Source: Butyrivibrio fibrisolvens (GTDB lineage Bacteria > Bacillota > Clostridia > Lachnospirales > Lachnospiraceae). Taken from it: DNA of 64,000 nt. The notes under the pieces are model-generated. The model made no database searches and was not told the origin of the DNA. It worked only from the letters and a program-made list of their open reading frames with translations. The stretch lies in the NCBI RefSeq assembly GCF_023206215.1, contig NZ_CP065800.1, forward strand, positions 1,178,001 to 1,242,000, given 5' to 3'. Positions 8,963-18,322 of this stretch are shown here, in pieces (the stretch's first letter is position 1; each line of letters starts with the position of its first letter). Position numbers and translations under genes: made by a program.

Positions 8963-10648
8963 ATGGGTCAGGATAGTTCAAAGACACTATTTAAGACAAT
9001 TGGATATATACTTCTAATCCTGCAGCTTATTATCTGCATTGTCGTAGGAATCAGAAAACAAGGCTTTCACGAAGATGAATACTATTCTTATTATTCATCC
9101 AACAGGACAGCGGGACTTTTCGTAACAGACAGGCAGTGGCAGGATACTGATACCATAAAGGATGAATTCGTAGTTATCCCAGGACAGGGGTTTAACTATG
9201 GCCTTGTATCTACTGTTCAGTCCTGGGATGTACATCCGCCCCTTTACTACGACATCCTGCATACAGCATGTTCCATTGTTCCAAGACTTTTTTCAAAATG
9301 GATAGGAATTGTGGTCAATATGATCGCATTTGTAATAGCATGGCTTTTGTTATCAAAACTTATGGATATCTTAAGAGTCAGTGAGATTACAAAGCTTTTG
9401 GTCCTGGCAATCTGGGGCTTTAATCCTATGACAGTATCATTCGTTATGTTCACAAGGATGTACATGTGGATGAACGTTTTTGTAATAGGCTGCGCCCTAC
9501 TTCACATAATACTCCTTAGAGCAGCAAGGGCAGTCGAGAATACCATTCTCTTATCAGACAGTAAGTCCATGCTGGTGTTCTGGCTTAGGTATATGCTGCC
9601 TGTGATGGTATGTTCTTATCTTGGATTTCTGACACACTACTATTATCTGATATTCTTCGTATTTATGGGCATGTGCTTTACTATATGGCTCCTATTTAGA
9701 AGATCAGGACGCGGCAACAGATTTTCAAAAAGGCTTATTGAAGCGGTAATCTATGTATGCAGCTGTGCTGTCTCACTAGGGCTTGCAGTAGTCACATATC
9801 CATCGGCAGCAGCACATATTTTTGCCGGGTATAGAGGGACGGAAGCTATAAGCGAGTTTCAGGATATAGCTAACTTTCCGTCAAGACTTTTATTTTATGC
9901 AGGACTTATGAATAAAGGAGTATTTGCGGGATTATTTGTCATTGTTGCAGTACTCCTTTTTGTAGGATTTATAGTTCTTAAGATAAGAGTAAGCTCTGAA
10001 TATATGATGCTGGTAATAACAGGCGTAGCTTACTTCATGGTAGTTGCCAAGACAGGCCTTTTACTGGGAGATACCTCCAACAGGTATGAAATGCCTGTTT
10101 ACTGGCTCTTTGTCCTGGTTATAATTACAGCACTTGAGCTTCTTTTGGGCGAACTGGCAGCAAGAATTGAGACCGGCAAGCTCTTTTCCCTAAGCATTAA
10201 GGAAAAGATGGATATGATAAGTAGAGGCGTCCTTTATGTTTTCTGCGCATTTCTTATACTGTGGGGACTTGGATGCGACATATCAGGCTCTAATATCCTC
10301 TTTTTGTATCAGGAAGAAGGAGCCAAAGTGCAGTATGCAAGGGATAACAAGGACGCTTGTGTAATTGTAATGTACAACAGTGCCACCCCTGATAAAGTCT
10401 GGTGGATCACTAATGAACTTATGGAATACCCAAGAGTCTATTTTGTAAGTCAGGAAAATGACGAAGCTATCACAGATGAAGCCATTTGCTCAAGTAATAA
10501 GCTGATCGTATATGCTGCAGATGATGATAATAAAGAAAAGATGCTTAATATGATAGTAGATTCATGCGACAGCCTTGGAAGCTACGAAGAAGTAGGCCAT
10601 GAAGAGAACTGGACTACGTATGAGATTGTAGGCAAAGGTGAGTCATAG
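8963..10648 (+). CDS. GT-C membrane glycosyltransferase (PMT/ArnT-like)
   Basis: Multi-pass protein of 561 residues. After the first membrane helix (about 13-30) comes FHEDEYYSYY (35-44) with the paired acidic residues of the first outer loop of GT-C enzymes. Next is an outer-loop stretch ending DVHPPLYY (89-96), typical of the PMT/ArnT superfamily. Roughly ten further hydrophobic segments and a C-terminal outer domain of about 110 residues follow. It should transfer a sugar from a lipid-phosphate donor outside the membrane. The substrate is unknown. It ends the first gene group, with a promoter region following. Confidence 0.78.
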   Translation: MGQDSSKTLFKTIGYILLILQLIICIVVGIRKQGFHEDEYYSYYSSNRTAGLFVTDRQWQDTDTIKDEFVVIPGQGFNYGLVSTVQSWDVHPPLYYDILHTACSIVPRLFSKWIGIVVNMIAFVIAWLLLSKLMDILRVSEITKLLVLAIWGFNPMTVSFVMFTRMYMWMNVFVIGCALLHIILLRAARAVENTILLSDSKSMLVFWLRYMLPVMVCSYLGFLTHYYYLIFFVFMGMCFTIWLLFRRSGRGNRFSKRLIEAVIYVCSCAVSLGLAVVTYPSAAAHIFAGYRGTEAISEFQDIANFPSRLLFYAGLMNKGVFAGLFVIVAVLLFVGFIVLKIRVSSEYMMLVITGVAYFMVVAKTGLLLGDTSNRYEMPVYWLFVLVIITALELLLGELAARIETGKLFSLSIKEKMDMISRGVLYVFCAFLILWGLGCDISGSNILFLYQEEGAKVQYARDNKDACVIVMYNSATPDKVWWITNELMEYPRVYFVSQENDEAITDEAICSSNKLIVYAADDDNKEKMLNMIVDSCDSLGSYEEVGHEENWTTYEIVGKGES

Positions 10649-10687
10649 CATAAGCTAGTGTACTGCATATTAATGGACCTTTTTATA

Positions 10688-10720
10688 GTCACATCAACAA
10701 ACATGACATGGTATAATGTG
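10688..10720 (+). promoter_or_regulatory. Extended -10 promoter for the pseudaminic acid operon
   Basis: TG at 10709-10710, one base, then TATAAT at 10712-10717: a full extended -10 element about 50 bases before pseF. The -35 region (GTCACA, 10688-10693, 18-base spacer) is weak, as is usual with extended -10 sites. The same ATGGTATAAT string recurs before the epimerase gene at 55951-55960. Confidence 0.6.
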
Positions 10721-10768
10721 TAAGGCTCTCTAGGTGGCTTAAATTAAACAAATAATAAGAGGATAAAC

Positions 10769-11470
10769 ATGAGTTCAATAGCAATAATTACAGCACGTGG
10801 AGGAAGTAAGAGAATCCCGCGCAAAAATATAAAGGATTTCTGCGGAAAACCTATTATAAACTATTCGATAGAAGCAGCACTTAAAAGCGGCATCTTCGAT
10901 GAAGTCATGGTATCAACAGATGATGAAGAGATAGCAGATATTGCCAGAAGTGCAGGAGCCAATGTTCCGTTCATGCGCTCTGCAGAAACTTCTACAGATA
11001 CTGCAACAACAGCAGATGTCCTTCTGGAAGTATTTGATAATTATGAGAAGATGGGAAGGAAGTTCGACATAGCTTGCTGCATCTATCCTACAGCACCATT
11101 TGTTACAGCAGATAAACTCAAGGATGCAATGAATCTTTTGACTACATCAGGAGCACAGTCTATAGTTCCTATGTCAGAGTTTTCATATCCGCCTCAGAGA
11201 GGACTTTTTATAAACGAAGATGGTTATGTGAAGATGCTCCATCCGGAATATGCCCAGACAAGAAGCCAGGATCTTCAGAAACTCTACCACGAGTGCGGAC
11301 AGTTCTATATCTTTAAGGTTGAGGACTTCAAGATATTTAAAGATACAACAATGGAGAACTCTGTCCCTTACATCATCGATCCTGTCGAGTCTCAGGACAT
11401 AGACAATGAAAGTGACTGGATACTGGCTGAGCTTAAGTACAAGTTCTTAGAAGAGCATCGTAATAAATAA
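10769..11470 (+). CDS. pseF: Pseudaminic acid cytidylyltransferase
   Basis: Activates pseudaminic acid with CTP to CMP-pseudaminic acid in the cytoplasm. The N-terminus carries the CMP-nonulosonate synthetase motif ARGGSKRIPRKN (9-20). VMVSTDDEEIADIARSAGA, YPTAPFVTADKL and FSYPPQRGLF follow, the last two being more typical of PseF than of NeuA. Length (233) is normal. It is the first gene of the operon, with SD agagga before the ATG, and lies next to pseI. A legionaminic or sialic acid version is less likely because the neighbouring pseI and pseG are of the Pse type. Confidence 0.93.
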   Translation: MSSIAIITARGGSKRIPRKNIKDFCGKPIINYSIEAALKSGIFDEVMVSTDDEEIADIARSAGANVPFMRSAETSTDTATTADVLLEVFDNYEKMGRKFDIACCIYPTAPFVTADKLKDAMNLLTTSGAQSIVPMSEFSYPPQRGLFINEDGYVKMLHPEYAQTRSQDLQKLYHECGQFYIFKVEDFKIFKDTTMENSVPYIIDPVESQDIDNESDWILAELKYKFLEEHRNK

Positions 11471-11518
11471 AGATTCAGGTTGGTAAAGTATTATTTATAC
11501 AGGAAATATGAGGTTAAT

Positions 11519-12556
11519 ATGAAGCTTTGGGATTATATAAATAACGGAAAAGTATATATGATAGCCGAGATGAGTGCCAATCACGGCGGCTCTATAGAGA
11601 AGGCTTTTGAGATAGTAGAGGCTGCAGCTAAGGCAGGTGCTGACTGTGTTAAGGTTCAGACTTATACAGCTGATACTATCACAATAGACAGTGATGCTCC
11701 GGCCTTCCAGATCCATGGCGGACTCTGGGACGGATACAACCTCCATGACCTGTACAAAGAAGCATATACCCCATGGGAATGGATGGAGCCTATCAAGAAA
11801 AAGTGTGAAGAGTGCGGAGTTGATTTTCTGTCATCACCTTTTGATCCTACAGCTGTAGATTATCTTGAGAATATCGGCATTGAAGCCTATAAGATCGCAT
11901 CATTTGAAGCTGTTGATATCCCTCTTGTAAGATATATTGCCTCTAAACATAAGCCTATTATCATGTCTGTAGGCATGGCAACAGAAGAAGAGATAAGGGA
12001 AGCTCTTGATGCTATCCACTCTCAGGGTAACGATCAGGTTGCAATACTAAAATGCTGCAACGTATATCCCACAGTATCTTCGGATCTTAATCTTAAGACT
12101 ATTCCTGATATGATACAGAAATTTAACGTACCTGTAGGGCTTTCTGATCACTCCATGGGATATGCGGCAGCAGTAGGCGCTGCAGCACTTGGAGCAAGAG
12201 TCATCGAGAAGCACTTCTGCATATCAAGAGAGTATAAGACAGCAGATAGCGCTTTTTCCATGGAGCCTTCAGAGTATAAGAGTATGGTTGAGAATGTCAG
12301 AGCAGTGACAACAGCCCTTGGCACCATTCACTACGGACCAACTGATAATGAACTTTCTTCCGGAGAGTATGGCGACAGGAGATCTCTGTTTGCAGTAGAA
12401 GATATCAAGGAAGGGGAAGAGATTACAACAGTAAATGTCAGAAGTATACGTCCCAATGCAGGACTTAAGCCCAAGTACCTTGATGATATTTTAGGAAAAA
12501 AAGCTAAGGCTGACATCAAGCGTGGTACGCCAATGGCATTTGAGCTTATTGAGTGA
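11519..12556 (+). CDS. pseI: Pseudaminic acid synthase
   Basis: Condenses 2,4-diacetamido-2,4,6-trideoxy-L-altrose with phosphoenolpyruvate to give pseudaminic acid. The NeuB-like barrel begins MIAEMSANHGGS, with KVQTYTADT near 45-53, GGLWDGYNLHDLYKEA and YKIASFEAVD, all close to PseI rather than NeuB. GLSDHSMGY and GARVIEKHF complete the active site. The C-terminus (about 282-345) is the antifreeze-like SAF domain. I chose ATG 11519 because GAGG lies five bases upstream. A TTG at 11480 would add 13 residues and has no ribosome site. Requires a divalent metal by family knowledge. Confidence 0.94.
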   Translation: MKLWDYINNGKVYMIAEMSANHGGSIEKAFEIVEAAAKAGADCVKVQTYTADTITIDSDAPAFQIHGGLWDGYNLHDLYKEAYTPWEWMEPIKKKCEECGVDFLSSPFDPTAVDYLENIGIEAYKIASFEAVDIPLVRYIASKHKPIIMSVGMATEEEIREALDAIHSQGNDQVAILKCCNVYPTVSSDLNLKTIPDMIQKFNVPVGLSDHSMGYAAAVGAAALGARVIEKHFCISREYKTADSAFSMEPSEYKSMVENVRAVTTALGTIHYGPTDNELSSGEYGDRRSLFAVEDIKEGEEITTVNVRSIRPNAGLKPKYLDDILGKKAKADIKRGTPMAFELIE

Positions 12557-12634
12557 TGACTATATAAAGCGGGTGTAGGCTCGTTCATATGAATGAGACA
12601 GTAGGTAAGCTTCCGGGCCGGATGAGGTTAGAGT

Positions 12635-13687
12635 ATGAAGATCGGTATCAGAGCAGACATCAATGAAACGGTGGCAACAGGCCATTTTATGAGGTGTGCT
12701 ACAATCGCAGATGAACTTATAAAACAAGGTGCTACAGTCACCTTCTATAGCGCTGATGATGGCGTTCCCTCTTTTGCCACAGAAAGAGGATATGACAATA
12801 TAATACTTGGAAGTAAGTGGGATGATCTTGATACTGAGATTGATAGCCTTGAGCAGATGAAGGGGTGCGACGCGATACTTCTTGATACCTATTATGTGAC
12901 ACCTAAATATATGGAAGCTCTGCATGAGCTGGGCCCAAAAGTAATATATATAGATGATATACATAAGTTTCATTATAAGGTAGATGCTATCGTTAACTAT
13001 AGCCCAAGTTATACAGAATATGACTATAAGACCGAATACGGATCTGATGGCGTCTCGCTCCTACTTGGAACAGACTATGTGCCGCTTAGACCTCAGTTTA
13101 GTGAATATGAAGATTCAGACCACGAAGGCGATGATATAAGGATATTTATAACATCAGGCGGAATGGATACTTTTGGTATATGCGAGAAGATAATAAGGCG
13201 ATTATGTGATATAAGATCGTCCCAGGATAGCGAATCATCTCCTGATATAAGGATAGTCCTTCTTGCAGGGAGGTCTTTTAAGATAACAGATTATCTTAGA
13301 AAGCTTGTAGCTGATTCTATCCTCGAGATCCATCAGAATGTTACGGATGTTGCCAGCATCATGAGATCCTGCGATATAGGCATAACTCCGGCAGGAACTA
13401 CGCTGTATGAACTTAGTGCCTGCAAGGTTCCGTCTATATCTTATACTTTTACAGACAATCAGTTATCTGATGCCCACTTTTTTGATGAAAAAGGACTTAT
13501 AGCATATATCGGGGATTTTAGAAATGGTGAGAAAGCATTTCTTGATTCTATGAGTGATAAGGTAGCTGATCTTATGAATATGGAAAAAGCCCGTAGAAGA
13601 GATCTTGGCGATAAGATGCATGCCATGATCGATGGTAAGGGAGCTTATAGGATAGCAAGTTATATAAAAAGTGCTAATAGCCACTGA
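12635..13687 (+). CDS. pseG: UDP-2,4-diacetamido-2,4,6-trideoxy-L-altrose hydrolase
   Basis: Removes UDP from the nucleotide-linked precursor to supply the PseI substrate. The N-terminus MKIGIRADINETVATGHFMR puts a histidine at position 17, the catalytic histidine position known for Campylobacter PseG. ILLDTYYV, VIYIDDIH and the GT-B-like second domain (FITSGGMDTFG, ITPAGTTLYELSA) fit the family. Length (350) is a little above the usual 280-340. SD gaggt lies before the ATG. No pseB, pseC or pseH is recognisable next to it. Confidence 0.92.
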   Translation: MKIGIRADINETVATGHFMRCATIADELIKQGATVTFYSADDGVPSFATERGYDNIILGSKWDDLDTEIDSLEQMKGCDAILLDTYYVTPKYMEALHELGPKVIYIDDIHKFHYKVDAIVNYSPSYTEYDYKTEYGSDGVSLLLGTDYVPLRPQFSEYEDSDHEGDDIRIFITSGGMDTFGICEKIIRRLCDIRSSQDSESSPDIRIVLLAGRSFKITDYLRKLVADSILEIHQNVTDVASIMRSCDIGITPAGTTLYELSACKVPSISYTFTDNQLSDAHFFDEKGLIAYIGDFRNGEKAFLDSMSDKVADLMNMEKARRRDLGDKMHAMIDGKGAYRIASYIKSANSH

Positions 13688-13698
13688 TAAGGAAATAT

Positions 13699-14925
13699 AT
13701 GAGCAGATCTATTTTTATCCTGGGCGGAAGCATGCTTCAGATGCCCACAATATTAAAAGCAAAAGAAAAAGGACTCTATGTATACGTCCTTGATTATGAT
13801 CCTGAATGCGCAGCAAGGGACGTTGCAGACAAGTTCCTTCTTATAAGTACAATTGATAAGGATGCAGTATTACAGGCAGCTACAGAATATAAGCCTGATT
13901 ACATCATGACATCCACAAGCGACATGCCCGTAAGGACAGCTTCATGGGTCAATGAGAAGCTTGGTCACAAAACAGGAATATCCTATGAAAACTCTATATG
14001 CGCAACTGACAAGTCCAGGATGCGTCTTAGGATGAAAGAAAAAAATGTTCCGATACCGGATTTTTATATATTAGAAAATTTTGAAGATTTTGAAAATCTT
14101 GTAAAGAACCTGCCTGATACCTTAAAGCCTGTGTTCGTATTAAAACCGGCTGATAATGCTGCAAGTAGAGGTGTTAAGCTTGTTAGTGCTGATGATCTTG
14201 ATATATCCAAAGATGCAGAATCATTAAAAAATCTATGGGACTTTACAAGCCAGTATTCAAGAGGCGGCAGAGTACTTGCAGAAGAGTACATGGAAGGCCC
14301 GGAAGTAAGCGTTGAGTCAGTTACAGTAAATGGTATAACTCATATCATAACTATTACAGACAAGAAAGTAACACATGTGCCTTATTTTGTAGAGACAGGA
14401 CATACAGAGCCCAGCAGACTTTCTAATGAAGCGCAGGATGACATTAGAAATGTGGCACTTGCAGCTATAGAAGCTGTCGGTATAACTGACGGACCTTCTC
14501 ATACTGAAATCAAGGTAACTCCAAGTGGAGCAAAACTTGTAGAGATAGCTGCAAGACTCGGCGGAGACTTCATCACATCCCGTCTTGTTCCATTATCCAG
14601 CGGAGTAAACTTAAATGACTGCGAACTTGACGCTGTTCTTGGCGATGAACCATCCTGGAAGAGAACTATAACAAGAGGATCTGCCATAAGATTCATACCC
14701 GCCACAGAAGGCCTTATAGGGAGCATCGAGGGAGTAGAAGAAGCTAAGTCTATGCCAGGCGTAGAAGAAGTTGTCCTATACAAAAAAGAAGGAGACATAG
14801 TACCTCCTCTTCACTCAAGTTCAGACAGAGTCGGACATGTGATCGCAACAGGTAAAGATGCAGATGAAGCCGAAAGAAACTGCGAAGAAGCTCTGTCAAA
14901 GATCGTTATTACAATAAAAGACTAA
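13699..14925 (+). CDS. ATP-grasp carboxylate-amine ligase
   Basis: Cytoplasmic ligase of the CarB/L-amino-acid-ligase type. An N-terminal pre-ATP-grasp domain (SIFILGGSMLQMPTILKAKE) is followed by the ATP-binding lysine strand FVLKPADNAASRGV (146-159), EEYMEGPEVSVE (195-206) and the metal-binding EIAARLGG (282-289). Such enzymes form an amide or acyl bond through an acyl-phosphate. The substrate is unknown. Its place between pseG and an aminotransferase suggests it modifies an amino group of the nonulosonate or its precursor, for example by adding an amino acid or other acyl group. This is inference from context. Confidence 0.82.
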   Translation: MSRSIFILGGSMLQMPTILKAKEKGLYVYVLDYDPECAARDVADKFLLISTIDKDAVLQAATEYKPDYIMTSTSDMPVRTASWVNEKLGHKTGISYENSICATDKSRMRLRMKEKNVPIPDFYILENFEDFENLVKNLPDTLKPVFVLKPADNAASRGVKLVSADDLDISKDAESLKNLWDFTSQYSRGGRVLAEEYMEGPEVSVESVTVNGITHIITITDKKVTHVPYFVETGHTEPSRLSNEAQDDIRNVALAAIEAVGITDGPSHTEIKVTPSGAKLVEIAARLGGDFITSRLVPLSSGVNLNDCELDAVLGDEPSWKRTITRGSAIRFIPATEGLIGSIEGVEEAKSMPGVEEVVLYKKEGDIVPPLHSSSDRVGHVIATGKDADEAERNCEEALSKIVITIKD

Positions 14926-14969
14926 GATCCAGTTGCAGATAGATCTTAGTTTGCAACATGAGGATAGCC

Positions 14970-16340
14970 ATGTACGAAATTGGTAGTGAATTTAATTATA
15001 TAGAAAAAGAAGAAGCAAGAGATCTTACAGCTATGTATGAAGGATCTGGAGATGTAAGACTTCTTCGCTGCGGCAGAGATGCCATTGGTTATGTATGTGA
15101 GGATATTAAGAATATAGCACTAGCAAAAGCTGACGCTGTGAACAGTCACAAGGAAGAAACTAGTGCAAATTGTAGAGGCGCGCTTAGATATGTGGCTCTT
15201 CTTCCTGCGCTTTGCTGTGATTCTATGTACAGACCTTTTGAAGTACATGGTGCAGAAGTTATGTTCTATGGAATTAATGAAGATCTATCCGTAGATACTG
15301 ACAGCCTTAAAAAGATCATAGATGGCATATGTTCGCAAGGTGAAGACAAGCCTGTAATCATGGTACTTACAGCTGTGTATTATGGCATAACGGATATAAG
15401 TAGTCTTAACAGCTTCATAAGGAGCATTGATGATGGCATCTATGTTATTGAGGATGTAACACAAGGAGTTCTGGCTCCTTCAACTTTCGATACAGATAAT
15501 GCAGATTATATCATCGGAAGTATCCGCAAATGGATGGGAGTTCCTGACGGCGCTGTTGCTATCAGGAATAATAAAGTTATAAATAACCATATAAAAGGCC
15601 AAAACTTATTAGATACAGATGATGATCATATAAGTGACGGGATCGTTACAGATAGTTTTAGTATAGAGCCTTTAAAAGGCGAGAACTCTTTTGCCGCAGA
15701 AAGATCCAAGGCACTTAGAATGAAAACGCAGTATCTTCAAAACGGTGATAAGGAGCTTAAAACAAGATTTAGAGAGCTTTTGGGACATGCGGAGGATACA
15801 CTTACAGATGGCGAAGATATGTATGAAATATCAGATGAGAGCAGACGCTATCTTGAAAGCGTCCCTGTAGAAAAAATAGTATCAACAAGAAACAATAATT
15901 ATGATACACTATATGAGCTTTTGGAAAAATCTGTACATAATAATGTATATTTTAAGCTTTTCCCAAAGAAAAAGTCCGGTATGCCAGCTTTTATGCTGCC
16001 TGTAATGATAGATACAGATCGTCTTAATAAAGATATAGCTGATAATACCAAAAATGATAACAAAAAAGATGATCACATATCCGGGAATGCTGGGCAAGAA
16101 AGCTCTTGCGACAAAGATCATGTGATTGATAGAGACGGCTTCGAAAGGCTTCTTGCAGGTAAGGGAATATATGCACCTGTCCTGTGGCCTGTATCAGATG
16201 AGGCGGCTAAGGTATGCCCTGTATCTAAGGATATAGCAGATCACATCCTGTGCTTTTGGATAGACCAGAGGTATGACAGATTTGATATGGTTCAGACCAA
16301 AGAGTGTTTTGAAGAGACAATAGATGAACTTCTAAGATGA
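14970..16340 (+). CDS. Divergent DegT-like PLP-dependent aminotransferase
   Basis: Fold-type I PLP enzyme related to the DegT/StrS sugar aminotransferases but diverged. Visible parts: LRCGRDAIGYV at the N-terminus, VLTAVYYGITDI, YVIEDVTQGVLAP (the aspartate that holds the PLP ring) and SIRKWMGVPDGAVA, whose lysine (K187) should form the Schiff base. A hydrophilic low-complexity insert (about 355-385, rich in D, N and K) precedes the C-terminal part. I chose ATG 14970 because GAGG (14960-14963) lies six bases upstream; the ATG at 14958 has no such site. It could fill the PseC step or act on a modified sugar. Confidence 0.72.
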   Translation: MYEIGSEFNYIEKEEARDLTAMYEGSGDVRLLRCGRDAIGYVCEDIKNIALAKADAVNSHKEETSANCRGALRYVALLPALCCDSMYRPFEVHGAEVMFYGINEDLSVDTDSLKKIIDGICSQGEDKPVIMVLTAVYYGITDISSLNSFIRSIDDGIYVIEDVTQGVLAPSTFDTDNADYIIGSIRKWMGVPDGAVAIRNNKVINNHIKGQNLLDTDDDHISDGIVTDSFSIEPLKGENSFAAERSKALRMKTQYLQNGDKELKTRFRELLGHAEDTLTDGEDMYEISDESRRYLESVPVEKIVSTRNNNYDTLYELLEKSVHNNVYFKLFPKKKSGMPAFMLPVMIDTDRLNKDIADNTKNDNKKDDHISGNAGQESSCDKDHVIDRDGFERLLAGKGIYAPVLWPVSDEAAKVCPVSKDIADHILCFWIDQRYDRFDMVQTKECFEETIDELLR

Positions 16341-16347
16341 GGATATA

Positions 16348-17469
16348 ATGCACGAAAGAATATATGTATGCCACACTTTCTACCATGTGTATGTGGCATG
16401 TCTTAAGGAATTTCATATAATGCATGAAGCTGCGCTTGGCGGCGATAAGGCATCTAACGGTAGTAATAGCATAGGACGGGCAACTCTTGTATTGTCCAAG
16501 ATGTCCAACAAGTTTGGCTCCATGGTTCAAAGAGCAAGGGAGTGCGGACTCTTTGAAGAAGTAATAGAGTATGATGAAAAAGAAGATACTTTTTTCCCAG
16601 AGCTAAAGCCCTTGAGAACTAATACAGGAAGCCTTGTTAAGAACATGATCAACAGGATAAGGTTCTGTAAAAGGTTTGGACAGCTTCAGGAAAAGTATAT
16701 CCCGGTTGATTTTAAGAAATACAAGGATATATACGTATTCTGTGATTCAGATCCTATCGGATATTATCTTAATTATAAGCATATATATTATCATGCTCTT
16801 GAAGATGGCCTTAACTGTATCAAATACGGTGATACAGCTAGATATGACAATAACGGACACTTTAAGTTCAAGGCATTTATGAGCGCTATAGGGCTTATCT
16901 TCATCCAGAACGGATATGGTAAGTACTGCCTTGATATGGAAGTTAATGATATATCAATACTGGATTATCCATGTAAGAAGTATATAGAAGTTCCGAGAAA
17001 AGATCTTACAGATGAGCTTCAAAAAGCTGATAAAGAGCTGATGTTAAAACTCTTTATAGAAAATATGGATGAACTTAAAGATCAGCTTGATGAAGGCAAA
17101 GATAAGCCAAGAGTCCTGATATTATCAGAACCCTTGTGTGAACTTCCTGTAAGAAAGCAGATATTTACTGATCTTGTTAATGAGTACAGTAAAGTTGACG
17201 GCAAGGATGCGATAGTGATGATCAAACAGCACCCCCGCGACTACCTTGACTATAACGAGCTGTTCCCTGATCTTATCATATTGTCAGGTAACTTCCCTAT
17301 GGAGATGCTCAACTTTATAGAAGGTCTCAAGTTCGACAGACTGGTATCTGTATATACAGTAGTTGATTCTATAAAGTTCGTTGATGAGAAGATATTCCTT
17401 GGAGATGACTTCATGGACAAGTATGAAGCACCTGAGATCCACAGGATCAACGAGCAGATCAAGGACTGA
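16348..17469 (+). CDS. Bacterial-sialyltransferase-like protein, candidate pseudaminyltransferase
   Basis: Cytoplasmic GT-B-like protein of 373 residues. The N-terminus (IYVCHTFYHVYVA) resembles GT52-type enzymes. Two short motifs shared by bacterial sialyltransferase families GT38, GT52 and GT80 are visible: an acidic pair plus glycine in HALEDG (E152, D153, G154) and the HP motif in KQHPRD (H295, P296). SVYT (334-337) may be the Ser/Thr motif that follows. These enzymes use CMP-sugars, and this operon makes CMP-pseudaminic acid, so I infer transfer of Pse or a derivative to a glycan. No neuB/neuC-type genes accompany it. SD gagg is five bases from the ATG. Confidence 0.68.
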   Translation: MHERIYVCHTFYHVYVACLKEFHIMHEAALGGDKASNGSNSIGRATLVLSKMSNKFGSMVQRARECGLFEEVIEYDEKEDTFFPELKPLRTNTGSLVKNMINRIRFCKRFGQLQEKYIPVDFKKYKDIYVFCDSDPIGYYLNYKHIYYHALEDGLNCIKYGDTARYDNNGHFKFKAFMSAIGLIFIQNGYGKYCLDMEVNDISILDYPCKKYIEVPRKDLTDELQKADKELMLKLFIENMDELKDQLDEGKDKPRVLILSEPLCELPVRKQIFTDLVNEYSKVDGKDAIVMIKQHPRDYLDYNELFPDLIILSGNFPMEMLNFIEGLKFDRLVSVYTVVDSIKFVDEKIFLGDDFMDKYEAPEIHRINEQIKD

Positions 17470-17533
17470 ATATAAGACGGATATAATACAGGCATAAAAA
17501 ATATAATAATAAGGGAAATCAAGGAGTTAAGTG

Positions 17534-18229
17534 ATGGCGCAAAGTTACGTCCTTTCTGTAGTTATACCATGCTATAACGAGAAAGATAACATTATTAAGA
17601 TAGTTGAGAGGGTTCGCAAGGCACCTGTAGAGAACAAAGAGATCATTATAGTTGATGATAAAAGTACTGATGGTACCAGAGATATTCTTGAAAAGAGCGT
17701 TAAGCCTCTTGTAGATAAGATCATCTATCATGAAGTCAATCAGGGTAAAGGCGGGGCTTTAAAGACAGGTTTTGCTCATGCAACAGGTGATTATGTAATA
17801 ATCCAGGATGCTGATCAGGAGTACGATCCGCAGGAATATATCAAGGTGCTTCAGCCTATCCTTAATGGAGATGCTGATGTAAGCTATGGTTCAAGATTCC
17901 TTGCAGGTGTATCTAAGGGGTACAGAGCTAACCAGATGGCCAATAAGTTCCTGACAGCTCTTTCTAATATTTTCACACATCAAAAGCTCACAGATATGGA
18001 GACCTGTTATAAGTGCTTTAAGCGCCAGATCATCCAGAGCATTGATATTGAAGAAAAGAGATTTGGATTTGAACCTGAGATCACAGAGAAGATCAGTAAC
18101 AGGGGCATTAAGATCGCAGAAGTTGCAATCTCCTACGATCCAAGAACCAATGAAGAAGGCAAGAAAATAGGCTTTAAAGACGGTCTTAGAGCCATCTACT
18201 GCATCTGGAAGTACAGAAACAAGAAATAA
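17534..18229 (+). CDS. Dpm1-like GT2 polyprenyl-phosphate glycosyltransferase
   Basis: GT2 protein of 231 residues resembling dolichyl-phosphate mannose synthase: SVVIPCYNEKDNI (9-21), VDDKSTDGT (40-48), QDADQEYDP (91-99) with the DXD-type acidic cluster, and ETCYKCFKR. There are no membrane helices, as in the short Dpm1 type. It should charge polyprenyl phosphate with a sugar for use by outward-facing GT-C enzymes. AAGGAG lies seven bases before ATG 17534, which I prefer over the GTG three bases upstream. It ends the Pse gene group. Confidence 0.87.
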   Translation: MAQSYVLSVVIPCYNEKDNIIKIVERVRKAPVENKEIIIVDDKSTDGTRDILEKSVKPLVDKIIYHEVNQGKGGALKTGFAHATGDYVIIQDADQEYDPQEYIKVLQPILNGDADVSYGSRFLAGVSKGYRANQMANKFLTALSNIFTHQKLTDMETCYKCFKRQIIQSIDIEEKRFGFEPEITEKISNRGIKIAEVAISYDPRTNEEGKKIGFKDGLRAIYCIWKYRNKK

Positions 18230-18322
18230 TAGCGTAAAGATTTCCTGCTTGGGGATGGCAGTATCCCTGACATGGGAAGATGAGATTATGAATGTAATTA
18301 CTTATTAAGAGATGATCTTTTT

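Noticed and set aside
10769..17469. Sialic (Neu5Ac) or legionaminic acid pathway
   Set aside because: The synthase, hydrolase and cytidylyltransferase have PseI, PseG and PseF-like motifs, and no NeuC- or LegG-type epimerase is present.
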